A stretch of DNA of 64,000 nt from Alcaligenes parafaecalis (GTDB taxonomy: Bacteria; Pseudomonadota; Gammaproteobacteria; Burkholderiales; Burkholderiaceae_B): NCBI RefSeq assembly GCF_026344135.1, contig NZ_JAPKNA010000005.1, positions 62,001 to 126,000 of the forward strand, written 5' to 3'. Position 1 is the stretch's first letter; each line of letters starts with the position of its first letter. The notes under the pieces were generated by a model. The model ran no database searches and was not told where the DNA came from. It saw only the letters and a program-made list of their open reading frames with translations. The position numbers and the translations under genes were made by a program. This document shows, piece by piece, positions 56,742-64,000 of the stretch.

Positions 56742-57383
56742 ATGAAGCTGAACGCATTGTTTGTACGATCCCTGGTCGGTGCCAGTCTGTTGGCTGGGGC
56801 GACTTTGTTGCCCGCCACCAGCGCGCTGGCTCAACAAGCCGACCAAGGCTACGTCACCCTGCCTGCGGCTCAGCCCTCGGACAGCGTCGGTAAAACCGAA
56901 GTGCTGGAGTTCTTCTCCTATAGCTGCCCACACTGCGCCATTCTGGAACCCAAAGTCGAAGCCTGGGCCAAGAGCCTGCCCGACAATGTCGTGCTGCGCC
57001 GTGTGCCGGTCGCCTTCAATGCCGGTATGACCGACCTGCAAAAGCTGTACTACACCCTGGAAGCCATGGACCGTCTGGACCTGCATCCCAAGGTGTTTGA
57101 AGCGATTCACCAAAAGCGCGAACGCATTTTTGATGCCAAGACCATCACGGCCTGGGCAGCCCAGCAAGGCGTGGACAAGGCCCGCTTCGAGCAGACCTTC
57201 AATTCTTTTGGCGTACAGACCAAAGCCAACAAGGCCAACGAACTGTCCAATACCTACCAGATCCAGGGCACTCCTAGCCTGGCCGTGGGTGGCAAGTTTG
57301 TGACCTCGCCTGCCTTGGCAAATGGCTACGACGAAAGCATCACCAAGGCTCAAGAACTGGTGAAAATGGTCACCAATCGCTAA
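56742..57383 (+). CDS. dsbA: Thiol:disulfide interchange protein DsbA
   Basis: 213-aa periplasmic oxidase with signal peptide (LVGASLLAGATLLPATSALA), active-site CPHC (Cys62-Cys65), and cis-Pro in GTPSLAV. It introduces disulfide bonds into secreted proteins. Followed by a strong terminator. Confidence 0.93.
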   Translation: MKLNALFVRSLVGASLLAGATLLPATSALAQQADQGYVTLPAAQPSDSVGKTEVLEFFSYSCPHCAILEPKVEAWAKSLPDNVVLRRVPVAFNAGMTDLQKLYYTLEAMDRLDLHPKVFEAIHQKRERIFDAKTITAWAAQQGVDKARFEQTFNSFGVQTKANKANELSNTYQIQGTPSLAVGGKFVTSPALANGYDESITKAQELVKMVTNR

Positions 57384-57410
57384 TTAGCGGTCTGGCTGAG
57401 CCATACAGCC

Positions 57411-57456
57411 AAGGGCCCTCAAGACTGGATTCGTTCCGGTTTTGAGGGCCCTTTTC
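57411..57456. terminator. Intrinsic terminator after dsbA
   Basis: AAGGGCCCTCAA / TTGAGGGCCCTTTT, 12-bp stem. Confidence 0.9.
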
Positions 57457-57538
57457 GTTTCCAGGCTTGTTGTTTGTTCCTGCTTGGCAATGACTGACAT
57501 TCGGTCTGGCAAACCATCAAAAAACGAAGGTTCCTGCA

Positions 57539-57800
57539 TCAAGCGCGTAATCGCCGCCACCCCATAGCCAGAACGCCGCTCAACAGCGCCAAGGCCGCCG
57601 CCGTCAAGACAGCAGCCAGCAAACCACTTTGGGCAATCATCGCCCCACCCAATATCGCCCCCAGCCCCGTGCCCGCATTGGCCGCCGCCACATTCAAGGT
57701 CCCCGCCAAGGCTTCAGCCTGCGGTGCCGTCTGCATGACGCGTACCTGACACACAGGGAACAGGACGGTATAGGCCAGGTTTGCACATTGCCTGAAGTAG
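57539..57800 (-). pseudogene. Remnant of an MFS exporter (C-terminal piece)
   Basis: The minus-strand frame reads ANLAYTVLFPVCQVRVMQ then AEALAGTLNVAAANAGTGLG and ends in a helix with basic tail. This resembles the last quarter of a drug-efflux MFS transporter. No N-terminal three quarters are present, since the metC-like gene stop lies just upstream at 57813. It looks like a decayed fragment. No plausible start or ribosome site. Confidence 0.65.
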
Positions 57801-57812
57801 TAATAGCGGGGC

Positions 57813-59009
57813 TTAAACGTGCGCCGCTTTCTCGAAGGCCTGCGTCAGGTCAGCATATAAATCGTGCGTTGATTCCAGGCCAATATGCAGGCGCACCAGA
57901 CTGTCCTGGCTTTCTTTCCAATAGCTGTGGCCGCTTAAGAATGCGGTATCCACCAACTGCACCAGGCTCTCAAAGCCGCCCCAGGAAAAGCCGATGCCAA
58001 ACAGCGTCAGGGCATCCACAAACACACGAGCCTGGGCATTGCTCATGCGTAGCTGCACCGACAACATGCCATTCGAGCCTGTGCAGTCGCGCTGCCACAG
58101 CGCATGGCCGGGATCTTGAGGCCAGGCCGGATGATAAATACGAGTAACTTCAGGACGACTATCCAGAAACTGGCAAACCTTCAAGGCATTGGCTGCACTT
58201 TCACGCATACGGATAGGCAAGGTGCGCACACCGCGCAAGGCCAGCCAGGCATCGTCCGCACTGATAGAAAAGCCCAGAGCATAGTGATTGTCGTGCAAGC
58301 GCTTGTTGATGGCCGGGTCTGCCGACATCACAGCCCCCAGCATCAAATCGGAATGGCCCGCCACGTACTTGGTACCCGCCACAATGGACACATCAAAACC
58401 CAGCTCCAGCGGGCGATAGATATAGCCCGAGCCCCAGGTATTGTCCGTAACCAGCAGCAGATTATGCTTGCGGCCAAACTCGGCCAAGGCAGGCATGTCC
58501 AGCATCTGCATCAGCAAAGAACCGGGCGATTCCACATACACCATGCGGGTGTTGTCTTGCAGATGACGGGACATTTCCTCGGGGGTGGGCGCACAAAACG
58601 TGGCCTGTATGCCCATACGGCGCAGCACGGTTTTTTCCAGATAGCGCACCGGACCGTAAGCACTGTCGGCAATCAGCACGTGATCGCCAGAATCCAGCAA
58701 GGCCAACAGACCCAGGGTGATCGCGGCCATGCCCGACGGTGCCAGCAAGGCCTGGGTGGCAGACTCCAACTGACAGAACACCTGCTCCAGCGCCGCATGG
58801 GTATCCATGCCGGAGCGCCCATAGGTCACCGACCGTTTTTCAGGATCGGCCTTATCCGCCTGTGCCCGGTCCAAAGCATCCAGATTGCGAAAGCGCACCG
58901 TGCTGGTGCGCATGATGGGCACAGCCACCGGTGCCGCATCCGTATGCGGGTCAAATGGTGCCAGACCAGTGTGTTGCAGGGCGGTATCCAGGGCGAGATC
59001 AGAGCTCAT
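57813..59009 (-). CDS. metC: Cystathionine beta-lyase-type PLP enzyme
   Basis: 398-aa Cys/Met-metabolism PLP enzyme. The PLP lysine lies in AGTKYVAGHSD; other signatures are YGRSGMDTHAALE, DNTWGSGYIYRPLELG, and GFSWGGFESLV. Likely a cystathionine beta-lyase in methionine synthesis, though related lyases share these motifs. Start MSSDLALD at 59009 is chosen by alignment; an ATG at 59057 is an alternative. Confidence 0.85.
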   Translation of the reverse strand: MSSDLALDTALQHTGLAPFDPHTDAAPVAVPIMRTSTVRFRNLDALDRAQADKADPEKRSVTYGRSGMDTHAALEQVFCQLESATQALLAPSGMAAITLGLLALLDSGDHVLIADSAYGPVRYLEKTVLRRMGIQATFCAPTPEEMSRHLQDNTRMVYVESPGSLLMQMLDMPALAEFGRKHNLLLVTDNTWGSGYIYRPLELGFDVSIVAGTKYVAGHSDLMLGAVMSADPAINKRLHDNHYALGFSISADDAWLALRGVRTLPIRMRESAANALKVCQFLDSRPEVTRIYHPAWPQDPGHALWQRDCTGSNGMLSVQLRMSNAQARVFVDALTLFGIGFSWGGFESLVQLVDTAFLSGHSYWKESQDSLVRLHIGLESTHDLYADLTQAFEKAAHV

Positions 59010-59131
59010 AGTGTCGGCAGGCGGTAGCAAGAAAAGCTCTACGCTACCACAGGCCATGATGCTCAGTCGCCTAAGTCCTTTTCGCTATATTGCGCCCCCT
59101 TATTAAGAGGGCGGCACAAGCGGTTCAGCGC

Positions 59132-60208
59132 TTAAATCCGCTGGAAGCGGTACACGCCATCCTCGCCCATTTCACGGCGCAGACGATCATCAAAGAACAA
59201 GGCGTGCAGGTGAGCAATCGCCTCGCCCATGGCAAAGGTCATCTGATGGGAGTCCAGCTTGCGGTGAAACAGCACGGGCAGAATATCCGCAGCAGTACAG
59301 GGCTGGGCGCAGGCTTCCAGGACTTCTTCCAGACGATCGGCGTGGTGCTCCTGCTGCTGGCGGATACGTTCATGCATGCCACGGAAAGGCTTGCCGTGCG
59401 AAGGCAGCACCAGGGTGTCCGGGGCCAGATCCTGATAGGACAGCAGGGAGTTCAGGTACAAGGGCAGCGGATTAGCGAAAGGCTCGGTATCGAACACGCT
59501 GATATTGGTGGAGATACGTGGCAAGAGCATGTCACCGGAGATCAGCACTTTCAGCTCTTCGCAGTACAGGGACATATGCTCGGGAGCATGGCCGTAACCC
59601 ACAATCAAGCGCCAGGGGCGACCGGCAATCACCACGCGCTGACCATCCATCAAACGCACAAAACGCTCGGGCACCGAAGGCACCATCGAAGGATAGTAAT
59701 CGCCCCGGCTGCGAATCTGCTCGCGAGCTTTTTCATCCTGCAAACCGTGACGAACAAAGTGCGCTTCAGCCGCGACACCGTTGGGACCACCTGCTTCTGC
59801 ACCTGTCTGACGTCCACCTGCACCGGACCACAGCTTGGCGGTTGCGTAATCGGTCATGCTGATCCACAGCGGCGCATCCCAGCGCTGGCACAACCAGTCC
59901 GCCAAGCCAACATGATCCGGGTGCATGTGCGTGACGATCACACGCAGCACCGGCAAACCGTCCAGCTCATTCTGAAAAACCTGTTCCCACAGCTCGCGCA
60001 CTTCGGGGCGAGCGACACCACAGTCCACAATCGTCCAGCCATCGCGCCCATCGATTTGGTCGCGCAATAGCCACAAATTGATGTGATCCAGCGCAAAGGG
60101 CAAAGGCATGCGCAGCCAGCGCACCCCCGGTGCGACTTCCAGGCTGCCGCCCGCTGGGGGCAGGGTATCTGCCCAGGGATAATTCAATTTTTGTTCGTTA
60201 GGATTCAT
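59132..60208 (-). CDS. MBL-fold metallo-hydrolase
   Basis: 358-aa metallo-beta-lactamase-fold protein with the zinc motif THMHPDHVG, followed by a GHAPEHMSLY histidine and the later GDMLLP and SHGKPF. A C-terminal winged-helix-like part is present. Start MNPNEQ at 60208 has TGGAG upstream. It is divergent from a LiuR-like gene, with operator-like palindromes between, and may hydrolyse an acyl-CoA-type thioester or other ester in leucine/fatty-acid breakdown. Confidence 0.85.
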   Translation of the reverse strand: MNPNEQKLNYPWADTLPPAGGSLEVAPGVRWLRMPLPFALDHINLWLLRDQIDGRDGWTIVDCGVARPEVRELWEQVFQNELDGLPVLRVIVTHMHPDHVGLADWLCQRWDAPLWISMTDYATAKLWSGAGGRQTGAEAGGPNGVAAEAHFVRHGLQDEKAREQIRSRGDYYPSMVPSVPERFVRLMDGQRVVIAGRPWRLIVGYGHAPEHMSLYCEELKVLISGDMLLPRISTNISVFDTEPFANPLPLYLNSLLSYQDLAPDTLVLPSHGKPFRGMHERIRQQQEHHADRLEEVLEACAQPCTAADILPVLFHRKLDSHQMTFAMGEAIAHLHALFFDDRLRREMGEDGVYRFQRI

Positions 60209-60296
60209 GCTCGCTCCAATGAATGGCTCTTGTAGGGCGTAAGGGCAGACCATACTAAAAGGCCCTAGTTCGCACCCCGGCTCTATGGCATGATAG

Positions 60297-60312
60297 TTTA
60301 CGTTTACGTAAA
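60297..60312. promoter_or_regulatory. Palindromic MerR (LiuR-like) operator, site 1
   Basis: TTTACGTTTACGTAAA in the gap between the MBL gene and the MerR gene, 11 bp before the MerR start. Shares the GTTTACGTAAA core with the site at 60736-60751. Likely the binding site for autoregulation and for the divergent gene. Confidence 0.7.
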
Positions 60313-60323
60313 TCACACTAAAA

Positions 60324-60716
60324 ATGACAACGACAACCTGGACAATATCGGATCTGGCGCACGAGTTTGGCATCACGCCCCGCACCCTGCGCTTCTATGA
60401 AGATCAAGGAATTTTGAGCCCGCTGCGCCAAGGTACTCAGCGCATTTATCAGCCCCGCGATCGCGCACGCCTGAAGCTGGCCCTGCGCGGCAAAAGGCTG
60501 GGGCTGCAGTTATCGGAGATTCTGCGGCTGATCAATATGTATGAATCCCCGATGGACACGGCCTCCCAGCTTAAGCACTATCAGGAGGTTCTGAATGAGC
60601 ATCGCCTGCGCCTGGAGCGTCAGCGACAGGACCTGGACCAGACCTTGCAGGAAATCCAGGACCAGCTCGACATCTGTCACAACATGAGCGAACAACTGAA
60701 AACCGAAGCCCGATAA
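60324..60716 (+). CDS. liuR: MerR-family regulator, LiuR-like
   Basis: 130-aa MerR protein with an N-terminal helix-turn-helix (WTISDLAHEFGITPRTLRFYEDQGIL) and a C-terminal coiled coil. It lacks the cysteines of metal sensors. Position before isovaleryl-CoA dehydrogenase and two matching palindromes point to LiuR, the regulator of leucine/isovalerate breakdown. No clear ribosome binding site precedes the ATG. Confidence 0.82.
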   Translation: MTTTTWTISDLAHEFGITPRTLRFYEDQGILSPLRQGTQRIYQPRDRARLKLALRGKRLGLQLSEILRLINMYESPMDTASQLKHYQEVLNEHRLRLERQRQDLDQTLQEIQDQLDICHNMSEQLKTEAR

Positions 60717-60735
60717 GGGAAAACCCATATATATG

Positions 60736-60751
60736 ACGTTTACGTAAACGT
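60736..60751. promoter_or_regulatory. Palindromic MerR (LiuR-like) operator, site 2
   Basis: ACGTTTACGTAAACGT is a perfect 16-bp palindrome between the MerR gene and isovaleryl-CoA dehydrogenase. It matches site 1 in the core, so it probably controls the ivd-aceK-thiolase run. Confidence 0.75.
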
Positions 60752-60797
60752 AATATAAATACAATTCCACAACCCATTTATTTCCACGGAGTGTCTC

Positions 60798-61976
60798 ATG
60801 AGCCTGCCCGGCCTGAATTTCGATCTTGGCTCCGACCTGGACATGCTGCGCGACGCTGTCGCCGACTTCTCCCAGGCCGAAATTGCCCCCTTAGCGGCTC
60901 AGTTGGATCACGACGACCAGTTCCCCATGCACTTGTGGAAGAAATTCGGTGAGATGGGTTTGCTGGGCATGACCGTCAGCGAAGAATACGGTGGTGCCAA
61001 CCTGGGTTACCTGGCGCACATGATCGCCATGGAAGAAATCTCGCGTGCCAGCGCCTCGGTGGCCCTGTCCTACGGTGCCCACTCCAATCTATGTGTGAAC
61101 CAGATCAACCGCAACGGCACCGAAGCGCAAAAACAAAAATACCTGCCCAAACTGATCAGCGGCGAGCACATTGGTGCTTTGGCCATGAGCGAGCCGGGCG
61201 CCGGTTCTGACGTGGTCAGCATGAAGCTGCGTGCCGAAAAGAAGGGCGATCGCTATGTGCTGAACGGCTCCAAAATGTGGATTACCAACGGCCCGGACGC
61301 TGACACCCTGGTGGTGTACGCCAAGACCGACCCACAAGCTGGTTCGCGCGGCATTACCGCCTTCCTGATCGAAAAAGATTTCCCCGGTTTTTCCGTCGCC
61401 CAAAAGCTGGACAAGTTAGGCATGCGCGGCAGCCACACAGGCGAGCTGGTATTCCAGGACTGTGAAGTGCCTGAAGAAAACGTGCTGGGCCAACTCAATG
61501 GTGGCGTCAAAGTGCTGATGTCCGGCCTGGATTACGAACGCGCCGTGCTGGCCGGTGGCCCACTGGGCATCATGCAAGCCGTCATGGATGTGGTTGTCCC
61601 TTACATCCACGACCGCAAGCAGTTCGGCCAGGCCATTGGCGAATTCCAGTTGATTCAAGGCAAGGTGGCCGATATGTACACCACCCTGCAAGCCAGCCGT
61701 GCCCTGTGCTATGCCGTAGGCAAGAATCTGGACCGTCTGGGTTCCGACCATGTGCGGTCTGTGCGCAAAGACTGTGCAGCCGCTATCTTGTACAGCGCTG
61801 AAAAAGCCACCTGGATGGCCGGTGAAGGCATCCAGATTCTGGGTGGTAACGGCTACATCAACGAGTTCCCCACAGGCCGCCTGTGGCGCGATGCCAAGCT
61901 GTACGAGATCGGCGCGGGCACCAGTGAAATCCGCCGCATGCTGATCGGCCGCGAACTGTTCGCCGAAACCGCCTAA
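60798..61976 (+). CDS. ivd: Isovaleryl-CoA dehydrogenase
   Basis: 392-aa acyl-CoA dehydrogenase that oxidises isovaleryl-CoA in leucine breakdown. Visible are AMSEPGAGSDVVSMKL, KMWITNGPDADTLVVYAKT, and the C-terminal FAD/CoA region GNGYINEFPTGRLWRDAKLYEIGAGTSE. GGAG before the ATG. First structural gene after the MerR gene. Confidence 0.92.
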   Translation: MSLPGLNFDLGSDLDMLRDAVADFSQAEIAPLAAQLDHDDQFPMHLWKKFGEMGLLGMTVSEEYGGANLGYLAHMIAMEEISRASASVALSYGAHSNLCVNQINRNGTEAQKQKYLPKLISGEHIGALAMSEPGAGSDVVSMKLRAEKKGDRYVLNGSKMWITNGPDADTLVVYAKTDPQAGSRGITAFLIEKDFPGFSVAQKLDKLGMRGSHTGELVFQDCEVPEENVLGQLNGGVKVLMSGLDYERAVLAGGPLGIMQAVMDVVVPYIHDRKQFGQAIGEFQLIQGKVADMYTTLQASRALCYAVGKNLDRLGSDHVRSVRKDCAAAILYSAEKATWMAGEGIQILGGNGYINEFPTGRLWRDAKLYEIGAGTSEIRRMLIGRELFAETA

Positions 61977-61988
61977 AAAGGCAGAGGC

Positions 61989-63857
61989 ATGTCTAACCCT
62001 GATTTTGGCGAAACCACGGTCATTACCCCGGTTCACAAACCGGGTTTGACGGCTGTCCAGGTGGCCCAGGCCATGCTGGACGGTTTTAATCGCCACTATG
62101 CGCTGTTTCGCTACAGCGCCCAGCGCGCCAAGTCTTTATACGAATCGGGCGACTGGCATGGTATCCAGCAACTGTCACGCGAACGTATCGAGTACTACGC
62201 CACGCGGGTGCGCGAATGCGCATCCATGCTCAGCCAGACGCTGCGCTTGCATCAGCCCGATCCGGCCAGCCCGGCGCATCTGGACGATGCCCAGCAACAG
62301 CTCTGGTTGCAGGCCAAGGCTGAATTTGTACGTCTGCTCTCGGGCCACCGTCAGCCAGAATGTGCGGAGACCTTCTTTAATTCCGTCTCCTGCCGCGTGC
62401 TGCACCGGCACTACTTCCGCAACGAATTCATTTTTGTGCGCCCAGCCGTTGCCACAGACTATCTGGATGGCGCGTTGCCTTCGTATCGGGTCTATTACCC
62501 TACCGAAGAAGGTCTGGAAGCCAGCCTGACCTATATGCTGGCCGACTTCGGTCTGGCCGCTCCCTTTGCCGATTTGCCACGCGATGTGCGTACGCTGGCC
62601 CGCATGGCCGTGCGCCAACTGTGCCGCCGTCTGCCACGAGGCTATGGCTCGCGCATCGGCTCGGATTGCCAGATTCAGGTGCTGAACTCCCTGTTTTTCC
62701 GCAACAAGGGGGCTTACGTCGTGGGCCGCCTGATCAATCAGGGTGAAGTGCTGCCGTTCTCGATTGCCATCCTGCATCGCCCCTCAGGACACTTGTATAT
62801 AGACGCCTTGCTGCACACCACGGACGACCTGTCCACGCTGTTCAGCTTTACCCGCGCCTATTTTCTGGTCGATATGGAAGCGCCGTCGGCTTATGTGGAC
62901 TTCCTGTCCAGCCTGCTGCCCCGCAAACCCAAGGCCGAGCTGTACACCGCCATCGGTCTGCAAAAGCAAGGCAAGACCCTGTTCTACCGCGACTTTCTGC
63001 ATCACCTGTCGCACTCGCACGATCACTTTGATCTGGCACCCGGTATTGCCGGTATGGTGATGACAGTATTCACCCTGCCGTCCTATCCCTATGTGTTCAA
63101 GCTGATTCGTGACCGCATTCAAAAGCAGGGCATGGACCACGCCACGGTACGCAGCAAATACCAGCTTGTTAAAAAGCACGACCGCGTCGGGCGCATGGCG
63201 GACACCTGGGACTACGCTCAGGTTGCCTTGCCCAAAGACCGTTTTTCTCCGGCTTTGCTGGAAGAATTGCGCCGCGAAGTGCCCAGCCTGCTGGAAGAGT
63301 CCGAAGACACCATCTTGCTGCGTCACGTCTACATTGAACGGCGCATGACCCCGCTGAACCTGTATCTGAACAAAGCCAGCGACCCCGCCCTGAATGCCGC
63401 CGTGGAGCAATACGGCAAGGCCATCCGGGAACTGGCTGCCGCCGACATCTTCCCGGGCGACATGCTGTTCAAAAACTTTGGGGTGACCCGTCTGGGCCGC
63501 GTCGTCTTCTATGACTACGACGAAATCCAGCACATGCGCGAGATGAATTTCCGCGTGATTCCACCAGCGCCCAATGAAGAGGCCGAAATGGCCAGCGAGC
63601 CTTGGTATCCCATCGGCCCGAACGATGTATTTCCCGAAGAATTCGGCTACTTTCTATTGACCGACCCGCGCATCCGCAAAGCCTTCATGGCCCACCACGC
63701 AGAACTGCTGGAGCCTGAATGGTGGACTCAGTGCCGCTTGCGAGTAACGCAAGGTCGGATCGAAAATATTTTTCCGTATAACAAAGATCGGCAGTTGCAT
63801 GAGTTTGCCAAACGCGCGCCGGTCTCCTCTTTGCAACCAGGAGTCTTTCATGACTAA
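61989..63857 (+). CDS. aceK: Isocitrate dehydrogenase kinase/phosphatase
   Basis: 622 aa, slightly longer than E. coli AceK (578 aa). It reversibly phosphorylates isocitrate dehydrogenase and so directs carbon to the glyoxylate shunt. Segments such as ESEDTILLRHVYIERRMTPLNLYLN and GDMLFKNFGVTRLGRVVFYDYDEI match the family. In E. coli it follows aceBA, but here it lies in a leucine-breakdown operon, 12 bp after ivd and overlapping the thiolase. Confidence 0.93.
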   Translation: MSNPDFGETTVITPVHKPGLTAVQVAQAMLDGFNRHYALFRYSAQRAKSLYESGDWHGIQQLSRERIEYYATRVRECASMLSQTLRLHQPDPASPAHLDDAQQQLWLQAKAEFVRLLSGHRQPECAETFFNSVSCRVLHRHYFRNEFIFVRPAVATDYLDGALPSYRVYYPTEEGLEASLTYMLADFGLAAPFADLPRDVRTLARMAVRQLCRRLPRGYGSRIGSDCQIQVLNSLFFRNKGAYVVGRLINQGEVLPFSIAILHRPSGHLYIDALLHTTDDLSTLFSFTRAYFLVDMEAPSAYVDFLSSLLPRKPKAELYTAIGLQKQGKTLFYRDFLHHLSHSHDHFDLAPGIAGMVMTVFTLPSYPYVFKLIRDRIQKQGMDHATVRSKYQLVKKHDRVGRMADTWDYAQVALPKDRFSPALLEELRREVPSLLEESEDTILLRHVYIERRMTPLNLYLNKASDPALNAAVEQYGKAIRELAAADIFPGDMLFKNFGVTRLGRVVFYDYDEIQHMREMNFRVIPPAPNEEAEMASEPWYPIGPNDVFPEEFGYFLLTDPRIRKAFMAHHAELLEPEWWTQCRLRVTQGRIENIFPYNKDRQLHEFAKRAPVSSLQPGVFHD

Positions 63858-64000
63858 TTCCGTTGTCATCGTCTCGATCGCCCGTACGCCTATGGGCGGC
63901 ATGATGGGTAGCCTGTCTGATCTGGCCGCCCACGAACTGGGCGCCGTCGCCATCAAGGCGGCCGTGGAGCGCTCCGGCATCCAAGCCGACAAAGTCGACG
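63850..64000 (+). CDS. Acetyl-CoA acetyltransferase (3' truncated by window)
   Basis: 50 codons of a thiolase: start MTNSVVIVSIARTPMGGMMG, then LAAHELGAVAIKAAVERSGI. Overlaps the end of aceK by 8 bp, so it is in the same operon. Fits the last step of leucine breakdown, cleavage of acetoacetyl-CoA to two acetyl-CoA. The rest lies beyond the window. Confidence 0.9.
   Translation, partial: MTNSVVIVSIARTPMGGMMGSLSDLAAHELGAVAIKAAVERSGIQADKVD

Noticed and set aside
57629..58147. 172-codon plus-strand open frame
   Set aside because: Antisense to the MFS remnant and the metC-like gene; no motif or start signal.

Overview
The window looks like chromosome of a betaproteobacterium of the Alcaligenaceae (Alcaligenes/Bordetella type). 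This is inferred from gene content and protein style: three complete tripartite TRAP carboxylate transporters, many LysR regulators, an argS - SPOR protein - dsbA block, and a MerR-controlled isovaleryl-CoA dehydrogenase - aceK - thiolase run. No rRNA, tRNA, CRISPR array, prophage or insertion sequence was seen. The G+C content is moderately high and fairly even.

Layout. 1-2.7 kb: end of an acyl-CoA catabolic operon (truncated acyl-CoA ligase, SCP-x-type thiolase, DUF35 protein). 2.7-3.5 kb: gene-poor, with a long imperfect palindrome. 3.6-6.6 kb (minus): TRAP system 1. 6.8-7.5 kb: HAD phosphatase. 7.6-11.5 kb (minus): MCE/Mla-type lipid ABC transporter with a fused STAS-permease and a PqiC-type lipoprotein. 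11.5-17.6 kb (minus): LysR, dimeric-barrel protein, TRAP system 2 and an NHL protein, preceded by a 2'-5' RNA ligase. 17.6-20.2 kb: LysR gene divergent from a Tat-exported amidase. 20.4-21.4 kb: two small stress-type genes. 21.4-26.4 kb (minus): lemA - TPM - TPM - DUF2868 - DUF3482 GTPase operon. 26.8-31.4 kb: rhlE, a LysE-family exporter, prfC and an envelope hypothetical. 31.5-32.5 kb: bfr and bfd (iron storage). 32.6-41.5 kb: a divergently regulated catabolic cluster of amidohydrolase, TRAP system 3, CoA-transferase, HMG-CoA-lyase-like protein and LeuCD-like hydratase. 42-44.1 kb: Fur-boxed TonB receptor. 44.3-48.3 kb: rpoN, a head-to-head membrane gene, and leuA preceded by a leucine-rich leader peptide. 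48.5-50.3 kb: small conserved hypotheticals. 50.4-54.1 kb: a secreted Rhs protein ending in a Tle1/DUF2235-like lipase domain. 54.2-57.4 kb: argS, SPOR protein, dsbA. 57.5-59 kb: MFS remnant and metC-like gene. 59.1-64 kb: metallo-hydrolase divergent from a LiuR-like MerR gene, then ivd, aceK and the start of a thiolase gene.

The organism appears built to take up organic acids through TRAP systems and to activate and cleave them as CoA esters. Leucine features on both sides: synthesis (leuA with a leader peptide) and breakdown (MerR-ivd-thiolase). The breakdown operon carries aceK, which would couple it to the glyoxylate shunt. The items most worth following up are the 33.5-41.5 kb pathway, the Rhs-lipase protein, the 231-bp palindrome and the leuA leader. 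Start sites were moved from the longest open frame where a ribosome binding site or family alignment argued for it.
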